Shown piece by piece: positions 21,001 to 34,017 of a stretch of DNA of 64,000 nt. This DNA is from Dendrobium chrysotoxum. Its lineage: Eukaryota > Streptophyta > Magnoliopsida > Asparagales > Orchidaceae. A program made the translations under genes and the position numbers. The stretch spans positions 87,141,663 through 87,205,662 of the forward strand of contig CM034313.1 of assembly GCA_019925795.1 (NCBI GenBank), written 5' to 3'. Position 1 is the stretch's first letter. The number at the start of each line of letters is the position of its first letter. Below the pieces are notes generated by a model that was not told where the DNA came from, did not search any database, and saw only the letters and a list, made by a program, of their open reading frames with translations.

Positions 21001-24000
21001 TGAATTTAACTCCCATGGGCTTTTCCAAAAAATTCCCTCTCAAATTTGAATTCAAATTAGATTTGTTTCCCTAATCAACTCCCTACCAATTGTAATTAAA
21101 AATTTCCTAAACAATTCCCCCTCTCTCATCTTCCCGACGCCCCCCCTATTGGGGCCCACCGGCTCAGCCTCCGATCCATCAATTTTCCAAGTGGAAGACA
21201 ATGTGAGAGATGAATTCTCAATGTATCGACAGAAGGATGAATTTGTCCATTTAAGTAACTTAATTTATTAATATATTTTCCTCCCAAATATTTGTTATTG
21301 ATATCATAGATTTTAATTTTGGATAAATTTGCAACACTTGGTTCTTAATTGCCGCTTTACTCATGGATCTTTCATGGTTCAAATTTTTTGTTGAGCTCTT
21401 CAGATTTGGATTGATCTTTACATAATCATAATGATTTAATTAAATGTATTTAAATTTTACACCTAAATAAAGAAAATTCTTGCATATTTAAAGACCAATT
21501 GTCCATGAATCCTAATTTTATTTTTATATTTCCTTTTATAAGATCCACACCCATTTCATCATCCTAGCTATTAGGAAAAACCTTAAGTGTCAAACATCCA
21601 CTTAGTTGCAAAGCAAAGTTATGAAAATCAGATTGGAAATCGAACTAAAGGAAGAAGAGGTTTACATTTTGATGGTTCAAGCAGGGTGAACCGACTAATA
21701 TAAGAAATATTAATTTTATTCAAATATTGACAAAAAACTAAACATAACCATAACCATATTACGAAGCATAGAACATACATAATATATAAATTTAATAATT
21801 TTAAAATTAAATACATTAAATATTTAAGTAACTAACCTATTATTTTAGTAACTAATTTAATATCTTAAAATTGCAAACTTCAATTGAATGATGTATATAA
21901 TTTAATATTATGTATACCCCACACTTCAAATTTAGGTAGATATTCAAAAGAAAAATATGTACATATTCTAATTTTCTTGGAAAAACTAATTTATTAAATA
22001 ATAGCTTAGCATTTGATACCTGTTATAGCTACTTTTCTCGGTAAACCTAACATCAATTATAACTAAACCCAAAAATCAAGAAGTTTATATGAGGTAAATA
22101 ATATTTGTTTTTATGCTTAATGCCTGCAACCAAAACAAAGCAAAAGGAAGGCATTCCCAAATCGACAGAAGAATAAGTAGAAGAGAATAAGAATAAAAAA
22201 TATCAGATGATAGTGAAATCCATCAAATAAGACAAGCATTCCAAAAATTCTGAATCAGCTTCGATAAATAGTTCTGGATGAATCCACCAAAGAGACCGTT
22301 AAGAATTAGGGATCATACGATAGTAAAATTCATGTAATAAGACAGGTGTAGCAGCTTTCTACAAATGGTTGTCGTTGAATCCCCAAAGTAACGGCAGCTG
22401 TGGTTGCCTGAGAAGCTCCAAACCATCCAAAAAACAGCACATCATTACCATAGGAAACACATTCCATAGCAAACAAGTGCTACAATTGGCTACATTCTAA
22501 ATCATCCTCATCGCCCTCAGAAATTCTGAAGATTATGCTACAAAGAGGCTCACAAATTCCAAGATTTAGGTTAGGCTTTTATCAAACAAGCAAACATCCT
22601 ACAAGCAAAGAACAATCAGCAAAGAGAGAGGGAGACAAGTGGCCAGCAACCAAAAGACGAGGGGGAGCTGGGGAAGGATGAGGTTGATGCAGTCAAGATT
22701 TCCTACTTCATATTTTCTTTTGTTTCTAGCTATCTTTCTCCTGTGATTTCTCAGTTTTTCCAGGCTGTTTGCTGAATTTCACTGTTGTCTTCTCTAATTC
22801 CTGCTGCTGTTTGATCTTCCCTAAGTGGTTGTTTGGTCTTCCCATGTTGGTTGCTGGTCTTCCCCATGCTGGACTTCAATTTTCCCTCCTGGCTCTTCGT
22901 TTCCCCAGCTACCCCTTCAATTTCCTTGCTGTCTTTGCCGCTGGCTGCTCGTTTTCCCTGCTGTGGCTGCTCGGTTCCCCTATTTGCTGAAACCTATACT
23001 GGATGCTTTATTTCCTAATTAATTGAGATAATTTGGAAGAATTTTGTGCCTGTTTTGGAAGGCTTCTATTGGCTGTTTGGATGGCAAATTTAAGTGAGCA
23101 TTTAATATCCTTTTCCCTTCTTTTTCTATATAAGGTGGCTGATTCCTTCGTGGAAAAAAGAGAGAGATATGTGATGAATATTTGGAACGTGAAACATGCG
23201 GATTTGTCATAAGCTTGCGAGCTATCCTCCTCTACCTTCATTCTTATATTTTGTCTCGGACTTTCTATCTATTCTTTTCTCCACAGTTCCCATTCCGCCT
23301 GTATCTTTCTTATTGAAACTTTGATTAGCCATAAGTTGTGTTGTGTCCAGGTTTTTATTACAAGTTGTAAGTTGTGTTGTTTTTTTTTTTTACAAGTTAA
23401 AAGTGGTGTTGTGCCTTACACGTTGTAAGGTGTTGTTGTGTTCTAAGGTAGTGTTTGTTTTGTGAGCTTTATGGGTGTTGTTCGTTCTATTATAAGTAGT
23501 GTGTTTTATCCTGTTTTATTGCTGTGTTTGTTAGTAATAGATCTAATAGACGTATTGTAACATTAGATGATCAAGTCGTTAAAAAGAGTGCGTGTTTTAG
23601 ATATCTCGGGTCTATTGTTCAAAGCAATGGTGAAATAGATCAAGATATTATTAGTAGAATTCAAGTTGGATGGTTGAAGTAGAGGAATACATTGGGCTTC
23701 TTGTGGGATAGAAAAGTGCTCCTCAAACTTAAGGGAAAATCTTTTAAGATGCTGGTAAGACCTACAATGCTTTATGGCACTGAATGTTGGCCAATAAAAG
23801 AGAAGCATAAAAAAAGCTAAGTGTTGCAAAGATGAGGATGCTAAGGTTGATGATTGGCTTCACACTTAGAGACAATGTGAAATAAGCATATACGTGAAAA
23901 GATTAGAGTAGCTCCAGTGGCAAATAAAATTATAGAGAGTTGCCTTAGATGGTTTGGTCACATAAAGTGTCTGCCTTCCGATAACCCAATTAGGAGAGTA

Positions 24001-27000
24001 GATATATTAGATCCGGCCTTTGTTAAGAAAGGTAGAGGTAGATCTAAAAAGACTTTTTTTAAAAAGCATTATTAGAAATGACCTTTGTTTATTAAATTTA
24101 AATGAGAATTTGACTCTTTATAGAACAAAATGAAGAAAATGGATTCATGTAGCCGACCCCACAATGGGATAAAAGGCTTGATGTTGTATTGTTCTACAAA
24201 CATAAGGATGGTGAGTATACTATAATAATTGTGTATGTAGATGAAATCATTGTAAGAAGATATCATGATTTAAAAATAAATATCTTGAAGAAAATGCTAG
24301 TAGGGGAGTTTGAAATTAAAGACCTCATCCCCCTTAGTTACATTCTTCGAATGAAAATATTGATATTACCATTTCTCTAAGAAAATATGCTCTAGGTTGC
24401 TTAAAGGAAATTGATTTAATTGAAAACAAACTTGTTGACACTCCAACAAATTCTAACACAGAATTAAGCGACCACAATGTTTAAAATTGTGTAATCGGGT
24501 ATTGAGGCATTTTTTGTTCGTGAGGCGAGGCGTAAGCCTTAAAATCAAAAGATTGCGTAAACATAAAATGATAAATTTTTTTATATACTAACGAGTAAAT
24601 AATATAAAACATAAAAAAGCACAAGAATATGAAGTGAAATCAAAATATCCCAATAATAAGACAACATGAAATATAGTTCAACTCAAAATTCTATCTTTCC
24701 CAAATCACAGTATTCTTTTCATTAACATATAATTCCAAAAATAAATAGCAATGACATCAGATAAGAACTCATAAGTCATCAGCACTGTCATCATTAAGGG
24801 GATCTTCATTTGAATCATCATTATAATGAACTGCTCTCTCCTTTCCTCCCCTCCTATAGAGTCCAATGTCTCCCAATCAGCTCCTTCTTCCTCAGATATT
24901 CATATGTTTTATCACTGCCTCCTACATCCACTTGAGTGATATGTTTCCATGTTGGATTCTTTCTATGACCTGATACAGCTTTATCCCTACTTCTGACCAT
25001 CCTCCTCTCCTATAGAGTCAAATGTCTCCCAATCAGTTCCTTCTTCCTCAGATATACATATGTTTTACCACTGCCTCCTACATCCACCTGAGTGATATGT
25101 TTCCATGTCGGATCCTTTCTATGACCCTGACACAGCTTTATCCCTACTTCCGACCATCCTTTATGAGAAGAATATAAAATAGAAGATCATAACATCAAGC
25201 CACTATAAAAAACACAACCTAAGAGTTTAAGACGTAGCCGTCAAGACCTACAAAGTAAATCTTAAATCGTATCCAAATATAGCTTTTGAATTATAGAAGA
25301 TCAAAACATTCTTTGCGCATAACTTCCATTCATATTACATGTAGTACACCTCCTCTCCTACTAAAATTTTTGGCATTAATTTATACACATATCTATTGAG
25401 CATCTTATACTTTTTATTATGCATGCCCACATGTCCACATAAACATAAGTCTAACAAAAAGAGATCTGAATATTACATAAATAAAAAAGTCCTATCATTT
25501 TCATTTTCTTACACTATCAATGGCAACCATTCAATCAAATGACATTGAAAATTGTATGTATAAAACAAAGCAAGATTACATAAAATTTAAAAGAAAAAAA
25601 ATTCGCAAAAAAAGAATGAAAACCAAAGGAAGATGTCGATAAAAGCAATGGTATAACAAAAAAATCACATTTGAGTGCAAAGAAGAAAGAGGAAGTAAAG
25701 CTATTTCACCTTTGTCAATAAAACCTAAACTCTAACCACGAAGAATAAGAGCTTTTAGCGGTCGGTCGAAGGAGACTCCAACCCAACTCGCGGTAGAAGA
25801 GAACTCCAAGCAAGATGCGAAAGAGCGACTCTCGGTGGAAGGAAGCCGACGCCGGTCGAATGGAACCAAGGGAGGGGGGGTTCGTACCGAATTGATAAAT
25901 ATTAGGTGAGGATTTTGTTTATTTTTTTTTCTTAAATTTTAAGAGGTGGACGCCTCTAAAACCTGAGGCGAGGCGCACCTTAGTAAACTGGAGGCGTACA
26001 CCTCATTCCCTGCTCTCATTGCGTAGGCTTTAAGGCTTAAAAGAAAGAAATTGCGCTGAGGCACGCCTTTTATTGCACAATTTTAAACCATGAGCGACCG
26101 CATCATTACCAATTTAATAAATAAAGGAGCATATCAAATATTGGTTGAGAAACTCATATGTTTATCTAATACCTGAGCTTACATCTCCTTAGTTGCTGGC
26201 ACGAAAAGTTCATCCATGTGTCATATGAAGCACACATGAGTGTTGTCACAAGGATACTCAAGTACCTAAAGGGTAACCTAGGATGGGGCTATTCTATAAA
26301 AAGGGGGAATATCAAATAATAGAAGCCTATGTCAGTTTGATTGGGCAAACATTATAATTGATAGGAGATCTACATCAGGGTATTGTACTTATGGGAAGGG
26401 GTGGCCTTATAACCTAGAGAAATTAAAAACAAAATATCTTGGCAAGGAGCACTGCAATAGCTAAACTCAGATCCTTGGATAATGAATTAGTGAATTAATC
26501 TAGCTCAAGTTACTTCTAGAAGAACTTCAAGTGACTGTAAAGACTCCTATGATCTTATATTGTGGAAATAAAATTGCTATCAATATAGCACACAACATTA
26601 TCCATCATGATCAAACTAAATATGTGAAGGTAAATCAGTACCTCACTAAAGAAAAAAGTTCAAAATGGAGATCCATGTTTTATATATTCCATCGTCTAAT
26701 CAAGCTCCTAACATTCTAACCAGAGGATTAAAAAGACTCCTATTTAAAAAGATGATTGGCAAGCTTAGATTACAAAACAGCTCAAGGAGAGAGTTTAATC
26801 GCCGATTTCCACCCAATGTTAAAAAACCAAAAAGAAAGGATAAATGATAACCTTCTACCATATTTGGAGTTTTCTCTGGAAAGAAAGCTAGCAAATAAAT
26901 GGCAATTTTGGGCTAGCAGTTTCTAGGCCCTAAGCTGGCACAATAAGACACAAGAAGGCGGATCCTCCTCCCATGGCCAAACGAGTTGATGATGCTTCCT

Positions 27001-30000
27001 GGATGGAAATACCAGCTATTTTCTCCACATGGAAAGTTGTGGTTTGGGATGGAATGGAAAGCAGCAGGCGTAGGCTGTTTGGAGGCTAATTACTAGGGAT
27101 TATATTAATTGTATTTAGTAATTTTTAAATTAATCTATCTGTAAATCATTAAACTTCCTTTCTTACTAGAATGTGTTAATTTCTCCTCTATTTTTCAGCT
27201 TTATAACCCTCTATTTACCGGGCCAAGTTTCGGCCAATTGGAGCAAGTAAGCATTCCACCACTTTGTCTCTCTTCTTTCCTTCAATATCTCTTTTAGAAA
27301 ATATAGAAATTCAAATTCATATAAAGTGCTGCTATAAATGAATAAGGCCTGAGAGCAGATAAGAACATTGCAATTTAAAATTCATACCCAAAACTCAGAC
27401 TTGTATTCACAAGACAAATAGCTTATGGAAGAGCAAAAGGCTACACGTTTGGATTTGCTTATAAATCTGTTTTTATTTCATCTTTCCAGAAAACAACAAA
27501 AACAGGAAACATATTTAGGGTCTTGTTTCTAGGGACAGTCCTATTTCTTAAAATTGTGGAAACATCTTAAAAGGCGATTCAATTGTTTTGTGTCCCGTAA
27601 AAAAAAAAATTATAGTAGACAACGTCAATCTAGATGGCAAAACAAAACACTTTATATTTGAGATGCCAAGGCAACAGAATAATATGTTAAGTAGCGCATT
27701 TATGTGCAGATGATAAATGAAATCGTGCATTATCCATTCGTTAGAAATGCTCATCCATCAGTTAGAAAAGCAAAAAAATAGTGTCAAAACATATAAAAAT
27801 AAACAAATGAAGAAGTACATTAACTCCAAGCAATATAAACAGAAGCGGAGAATTTGCTTTGGCATGCTATGAAAATAATATTTTAAAACAAACATACTTA
27901 AGTTTGGACTAGTTAGAAGATTCAGAACGTACATGGTTATGACTCAATTATCAAATTAAAAAAACTAAACTTCTTAACACTGAAATACAGCATCAAAACG
28001 GTACCCACCAGTTGAACCATTTGTTAACTCCACTCCACTCTTGGAATCCGAGAATTGTTTGTCTTCACTAGTACCAGCACCCTTTGTAGCCCAATTGCAT
28101 CGAATTTGCCTGTTGCTCAACCATTTACCTGCAAAGTGATAAGAGGTGAATGAAATCACAAAAATCAAATCAACTAGTTACAAGTAATGTTATAGCAATG
28201 CTAGCTAATATGTGGGATAAAGCAAACAGGATAAACAATATGCTCATTGGTTGTGACATATAAAACAAGAAAAAAATAAATAATCAATTGGCATTGATTT
28301 ATCACACAGAAAAAGAATATAAATTAAACTGAAGATGGAAGTTACCAGTTAAATCATTGATCGCGCTTTGTGCATCCTGCCCGGAAACAATCAAAACATT
28401 CTGGATCAACACATACATACATATTTAATATAACAGATCAAATGAATAACAATAACTTCACCTGTTGATTCCTAAAAGAAACAAAACCAAACCCCCTTGA
28501 ACGACCAGTTTTTTGATCCCACATAACCCTTGCATCACTGCAACATTTTGGACATCAACACCACACTTCATTTAGAATAGTCAAAAAAATAACAGCTAAG
28601 AGCACTTTAAAAAAATCAGCTAACTCTTAGCCACAAAGTGAATATAAAGATACAACACCTAATAACCCCTAGCCACAAAGTGAATGACAAACGAAACTCA
28701 CGAGATGCTGGGATACACGGAAAAGCAGGCAAACAATGCAGCATCAGTACCTCAGGACTAAGATCACCAACAAAAATATTGAAATGACCTATGAAGAAAC
28801 AAACAGAAGTCTTAATAAGAAGTATAATCAAATAATGTTAACCAAGTAAAAAATAATAATATCTGCATGAATATATAAACCTGAAGTGTCTTCTCTCTGA
28901 GTACTGGCATATGCCCAATTAACTTTTATGGTTGACTGAATCTGCAATTTAACGCTTAGAAGTTTAAGTAAGCTGTGGAAGACCAGTAAAGGGAAAACTA
29001 AAACAGATATAGATAGTGTTTTACTTACAAATGCCTTCCATTTAGGGTAAGTATAGCAAGCGCAGCTGAACGACGGTCAAAGTAATCAACAAACCCATAA
29101 GAGGACTAAAAGGCATTAAAAAATACATGTCAAAAATAATGGCTAATGAGAAGCCTGTTGGATAACAAAAGTGGAACATTGATATATGTCAGTCACACAA
29201 TAGGGAAAGAATTTATTTCAGCATATTTAATATATACACTGTTTTAAATTTGAAAATTGTTATACTCCCCAATATATCCACATTTAAATTGGTGCCACGT
29301 CAAATGCAACATGGCAACCAATGTGGCACATTTTCTAAATCAGAAATTAACCTTGATTCTTTGCAGTTCATGACTGCCTCATTGTCTTCTGTATATCCAA
29401 AAATGTGATATTTCATACAATAGTAAGGTGTTTCAACAAAACATAAAATACTTCACCCAATTACCTTATTATAAGTGACCTAAATTATTTATAGTAAACT
29501 ACCTTGAATCTCGATAAAAATGCTTATATTAGGATAAATAAAAAAGCTTATATTAGGATGAAATGTATTAAATCGATAGGTGCCAAATCAGCTGCCCCAT
29601 AAGAAGTTGATGGTGCACTAATTTAAATGTGAATTTATTTGGTGTGGTATTATATTTCAAAATCTTCCCAAAATTATGTCCAACACTCCTTTAGTAGTAA
29701 CATAGCTTCTTTTGATAAGCCATGATTATATTTCTTTCCTCATTGAATGTGAAGATGGGATCTTATGTATCCTTTAGATATGGAAGAGTCAACCCCCTTT
29801 AAGTGTTTCAAACTTTGAGAGTATTCTGGATACCAATCAGATTGATACATACTAAAGTAAATATAGATTTCTATCAAAAACTTTTTATGTGGTTATCATG
29901 AATATAGTCAAAAAAAAATGTAAAAGTAACACAGGAGCATAAAAATGTTTAATAAGTTATCAAATACAACAACAACAACATCAAGCCTTTATCCCACTAC

Positions 30001-32838
30001 ATGGGGTCGGCTACATGAATCCTTTTTCTCCATTGTGTCCTGTCAAAAGTCAAATTCTCGTTTAAATCTAATAAAGAAAGATCATTTCTAATATTTCTAA
30101 CCAAGTCTTTTTAGGTCTACCTCTACCATTCTTAACATAAGTCAAATCTAAGACCTCTACTTTCCTAACCGGGTCATCGGGAGGCCGCCGTTTTATGTGA
30201 CCAAACCATCTAAGACGACTCTCTCTAATCTTATCTTCCACTGGAGCTACTCCAACCTTTTCACGAATATGCTCATTTTGTATCCTATCTCTAAGGGTAA
30301 AGCCACTCATCCACCTGAGCATCCTCATCTCTGCAACACTTAACTTATAATTATGCTTCTCTTTTAATGCCAACATTCAGCACCATAAAGCATTGCAAGT
30401 CTCACCACCATCTTATAGAATTTTTCCCTTAAGTTTGAGGGGTACTTTTCTATCACACAATAAGCCCGATGCATTCCTCCACTTCAACCATCCAACTTGG
30501 ATTCTGCTGATAATATCCCCATCTGTTTCACCATCACTCTGAACAATAGATAAAAATGCATGATAATACAATCAGCTATGAAAGCATTAAATTAAAAATA
30601 AATTGCTTAAGAAAGATTTTGAAAGACTAACAACAATGTAAAGTTACAATATGATGTAATCCTCAAATGCATACCAACAAAATATGGCAAATATAGCTGA
30701 GACAATTGCTACCTCTAAAACAGGTGCTATAATCTTAATTGATCGATATAAAAACCAGCACCGAGAACATACTTCCATAGAGAAGAATGACATATTGAAT
30801 ATGTCTCAATATGCATCTCCCCGACTTACCCAAAGAAACACACATACGCGCACAACCTAAAGACTCTCCTATCTAGCAATCTCAAACACATTGGACTTTC
30901 TCGCATGAAAATAAACATGTTAAAACTAGGATAAAGCAAAGATCAATCCTGCAAACACTTTATTATTTGTCATTCAAGCCACTGATGTGGAGAGAAAGAA
31001 TGCATGCAAAATGGCACATGCAAAAGTATGAGAATCAGAATATTTGGTTTATATGTGTGTGCATTGTGGGGTTGTCAAAATTAAATCTAGGTTGAGTTGT
31101 TAAACCTTTTCCTTCCTGATAAGCTTGCATCCCTCAACAGGACCAGTACTTTGAAAACCTCTTGAAGAAGTGCTTCGGTAACTTGACTATGAATATTTCC
31201 AACATAACTGCATAACGTCGCAAGCATAATGCAGTACAAATGTAAGTGACAATAGAACTATGTTTAGCAAAAAAAATGAAATAATATTAGAAACCTTGAA
31301 ATCATATAAAAGCATGAAAAAAAAAGGATTTTTCTCAATTTTTGCATCAAGACAGCGAAGTCAATAAATCATAGAAAAGCTAAAGCTTAGGATGCAAGAA
31401 GAATCTAAAGATGTTTCTAAATTCACAATAAAGTCAAAAAAAATGAACATCATAATCCCCAGGAGACAAAAAGCATGCAAGCATAACTTAGGAATGGAAA
31501 AAAAAAAATATACTAAAAAGTTCCTATAACACTCACACACTGCGGCATGTTCTTGAATCAAATCCAGGAGGAAGATTTCCACTTGGAATCGGCTCTATCT
31601 GCAAAATGAAAGTGTAAAAGAACAAAGAAAATGGTAAAAAAAAAATTCCCTACTTAAAAGGCTATCCTCCTAAAAAAAAAGAAAGAAACACTCAAAACCT
31701 AGGGTAAGAAACAACTGCACTGAAAAAGAAGGAAGGCTTAGGAAAGGTCTAGCATTATCAATGTAAGTTTCTACAAAAAACATATTTGCACCTAGAAAAA
31801 TTTCATTTCCTCATGACATAAAGTCAATGAGTTCAAGCACCTATACTAACCAAACTACCTATGGCATGCAATGCCCAATATCACGAGCAAGAATAATTCA
31901 AACAAGAACCTATAAGATAGGCATAAGAGTTCAGAAGAACTTGTCGAAATCTATAATTCTAACTGTTAGAAAAAAACAGCTTGAAAATAATCAACTCCAA
32001 CATAGCTCAATCAATGTTCACCATCTTTACACACATTTTAGGAATATCAAACTGCCCTCAAATCAATCTTTACTTCTGAACTTTAGACCAGCGAATGAAG
32101 CTGCAAAGTTCTATGTGATTCCATAATATAATTTGTTGAGATGAGAAAAAAAAAAAGTTCTCTCTTTAAGAAAATACATGAACCTTTCAAAAGAGGATGC
32201 AAATTTAACAGAAGATGGAAGGGAAGCAAGATTCTAGCAGCAGCAATCTTAAGAAACTAAAACAACAAACTAACGAAAATTGATCCTCACGGCAAGAGTA
32301 GTCAAAATGAAAGCAGCAAAGTACCCACCTTCCAAAGAAGATAACTTGGATCCCAAAACCCTTATCTACCACAAATAAACTTCTATGACTCAGCATAAAA
32401 TAAGACACAGATCAAAGAAACATTATTTATTAAGTACTGCCAAAGCACACCTAAAACATTAAAATGCCTGAAAATCCTTTTCTAAAGAGAAAAAGAAGCC
32501 TAACATGACGAGAAACCGACAAAATACAACAAATGGAAACAGAAAAATCCACAATTCCACCAAAAAAGTGACACTCACCATAACCCTAATCATTCAGGAA
32601 AACCAACCATCCACAACAAGCAACCAAAAACTTGAGGAAACGAAAAATCACAGCGAAATGAACGAGAAAAATCGCAGACAGTACACTCAGAAGACAAAGA
32701 GTTAAATTAGCGATGTCGATAGAATAAACGTGATACCTGGGGATGAGCTAACAGTCCCGGATGGGGGTAGAGGGACTGCTGCTGCTGGAGGAGGGCCTGC
32801 TGCATCAAAGCCTGCTGCTTGAGCCGCTGCTGCTGCAT
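18077..32838 (-). CDS. UBP1: Oligouridylate-binding protein (UBP1/TIA-1-like, three RRMs), copy 1, 12 exons, with frameshifts
   Basis: Plant nuclear/stress-granule RNA-binding protein of the UBP1 family, which binds U-rich pre-mRNA and 3' UTRs (family knowledge). Coding exons on minus: 32838-32737, 31598-31537, 31207-31106, 29105-29029, 28941-28881, 28788-28702, 28537-28462, 28376-28346, 28128-28009, 18863-18776, 18614-18439, 18355-18077. All junctions are GT/AG and phases match. The intended product is 420 residues: Gln-rich N-terminus ([17 protein letters not shown]), RRM1 (VYVGNI at 55), RRM2 (FNIFVGDL at 138; GFGFVSF), RRM3 (VYVGNL at 262; KGFGFVRY at 297), Ala/Pro/Gly-rich tail ending GQHFY. 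This copy carries one-base losses near 31152, 28928, 28749 and 18800 and a two-base gain at 18521-18525. All are in or beside homopolymers. The last exon is intact. Intron 9 is about 9.1 kb. The leader beyond 32838 is pyrimidine-rich on minus (about 32930-33065). Very likely the same locus as 34888-49611. Confidence 0.93.
18864..23460. other. Intron 9 of UBP1 (copy 1), 3' half: unclassified repeats
   Basis: AT-rich intronic DNA. 20900-20977 and 21040-21125 form an imperfect direct repeat, each half with the palindrome-like AATTTGAATTCAAATTA then CAATTGTAATTAAAA and CAATTCCC. 22760-23000 is a pyrimidine-biased stretch with recurring CTGCTG/TTCCC words and several overlapping open frames, which I consider non-coding. 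No gene inside the intron was recognised. Confidence 0.5.
23470..24188 (+). pseudogene. RTE-type LINE reverse transcriptase 3' fragment in UBP1 intron 9 (copy 1)
   Basis: The plus-strand translation gives [20 protein letters not shown], then [27 protein letters not shown], a stop, then CDRK-like and [21 protein letters not shown], followed by REKI.VAPV and RWFGHIK. This is the C-terminal part of an RTE reverse transcriptase with multiple stops. It ends with the RTE 3' signature GTAGCCGACCCC and GGGATAAAAGGCTTGATGTT. It lies opposite to the host gene and is immediately followed by Copia sequence. Confidence 0.85.
24186..24467 (+). pseudogene. Copia retrotransposon reverse transcriptase fragment (copy 1, left part)
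   Basis: [20 protein letters not shown] matches the Copia reverse transcriptase catalytic region (family YVDD, here YVDE), followed by [20 protein letters not shown]. It is cut by the insertion at 24477-26093 and continues at 26103. It is decayed: the catalytic second Asp is replaced and stops follow. Confidence 0.8.
24477..26093. mobile_element. 1.6 kb TIR transposon (hAT- or Mutator-like) inserted in the Copia fragment (copy 1)
   Basis: The ends are inverted repeats: left ATGTTTAAAATTGTGTAATC, right (on minus) TCATGGTTTAAAATTGTGCA. They are flanked by GCGACCACA (24468-24476) and GCGACCGCA (26094-26102), a 9-bp (8/9) target duplication. Subterminal GAGGCGAGGCG words occur at both ends. The interior holds a 156-bp tandem duplication (from about 24854 and 25010). 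On minus this could encode [20 protein letters not shown], slightly reminiscent of a BED-type zinc finger but without the metal-binding residues. No intact transposase. Confidence 0.75.
26103..27290 (+). pseudogene. Copia retrotransposon RNase H part and 3' end (copy 1)
   Basis: Frame-broken matches to the Copia RT/RNase H region: [20 protein letters not shown], then [16 protein letters not shown] (family ARSSAEAEYRAM), then [20 protein letters not shown] with [10 protein letters not shown] (family CDNKAAIxIAxNPVxHxRTKHIEVD). After about 26850 comes an AT-rich stretch with TTTATAACCCTCTATTT, which resembles the 3' LTR of such an element. Its ends are not defined. Plus orientation, antisense to UBP1. 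Confidence 0.8.
29963..30550 (-). pseudogene. RTE-type LINE 3' fragment in UBP1 intron 3 (copy 1)
   Basis: The minus-strand frame 30376-30068 reads [20 protein letters not shown], then [38 protein letters not shown] and [12 protein letters not shown], a well-preserved RTE C-terminal segment. Upstream pieces give [18 protein letters not shown]. The 3' end (29963-30000) has GTAGCCGACCCCATGTAGTG and a TTG-repeat tail. It is in sense orientation with the gene and inverted relative to the LINE piece in intron 9. Confidence 0.88.
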
Positions 32839-34017
32839 TCTTCCTGGCCTAGAACTCCTAAGTAGACTCGAACGCAAGCTACTCCGATCGGAACGGACCA
32901 ACTAAGGGTTAGGGTTTATGAGCAGTAAAGATGGAAAGATTCGGAGGGGAAGAGAAAAAAGAGAAGGGAGAAGGAAATTGTACAACAGAAATTAAAGAAG
33001 AAGAGAAAAAAAAATCCCTCGAAATCGAGGGAGGAAAAATGGAAAGACCAGAGCAGAGAGGGAGGAAGGGCCAAGCAGCACTGAAGCTCGTAGGTAAAAG
33101 AGATGGAAAGCTCTCGAAGTCGTCTATTTGTACTGTGACACTATAAGTAATAACTCTATAAGGTGTCGTAATGTAGTGACCGAAAATGAATGAGGAGATG
33201 CTGTTCAGTGTTCAGGAGAGGCTTATCTGCCCGTTGATTCACCGTCAACGAAAACGTTTAATTTGATTCGTCAAGAGGGGGTTTTATTGCAAAAAAAATA
33301 AAAAAATTTGCAAATTTATATCATATTTCCTCAAAATAAATTCAAATAAATTTTTATTTGTTTTATTAAAATTTATTTACTTTTTATAATAATTAATTTT
33401 TTTTAATATTTTTTATAACTATTAAGGCACAACACATGACCATCATAAATATCATTATTAGTGTGTGAAAATATATTTTATAGATTGAATGCCAAAATAT
33501 GAAAAATTAGTTTTAATTTGAGAACTGAAATGTTCTGAATTTCTGATTTAATTTTTTAATTTTCTATCTATTAATAATTCTTTATTTTTGTTATAAATAT
33601 TGATCTATTATCCATTTTTCTTGTCTTTATTATTAAATCATCATACTTTATTTGTTAATATCAATCTTAAGAGATATTCCATTCATCAAAAAGTGTTTTT
33701 TATTTAATAATTTAGAAAATAATACATTTGTTTGAAAAATAAATCAATTTTTATGAATGTAATTAGGTTAAAACAACTTTATATTGCATAAAAAGTTATT
33801 TCTTTTAATAATTTTGAAAATACAATTATGCTTACTTGGACATGTAGATTTATTTACTTTATTTATTTATTTTTCTTTTATTAGATTGATCCAATTTTAA
33901 ATTTTGTTTTATACTTAAAATACCTCCAATAAAGATAGATTAGAAAATTAAAGGTTCCTTTTTTTAAATCTCTTAGTTGAATTTTAACTACAACCAACAC
34001 CATCACTTCCATAATTT

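Noticed and set aside
22769..23022. Leu/Phe/Cys-rich small proteins in three overlapping frames
   Set aside because: The pyrimidine-biased repetitive stretch inside the UBP1 intron gives open frames in all three frames. The frames shift between the two copies through indels.
18077..32838. Copy 1 of UBP1 as a true pseudogene
   Set aside because: All splice sites are intact, and every frame break is repaired in the other copy at the same position.
32707..32901. Longer UBP1 N-terminus starting at 32901 (and 49674 in copy 2)
   Set aside because: The upstream codon is TTG. The first ATG in frame is at 32838 (49611), which gives the family-typical MQQQRLKQQ start.
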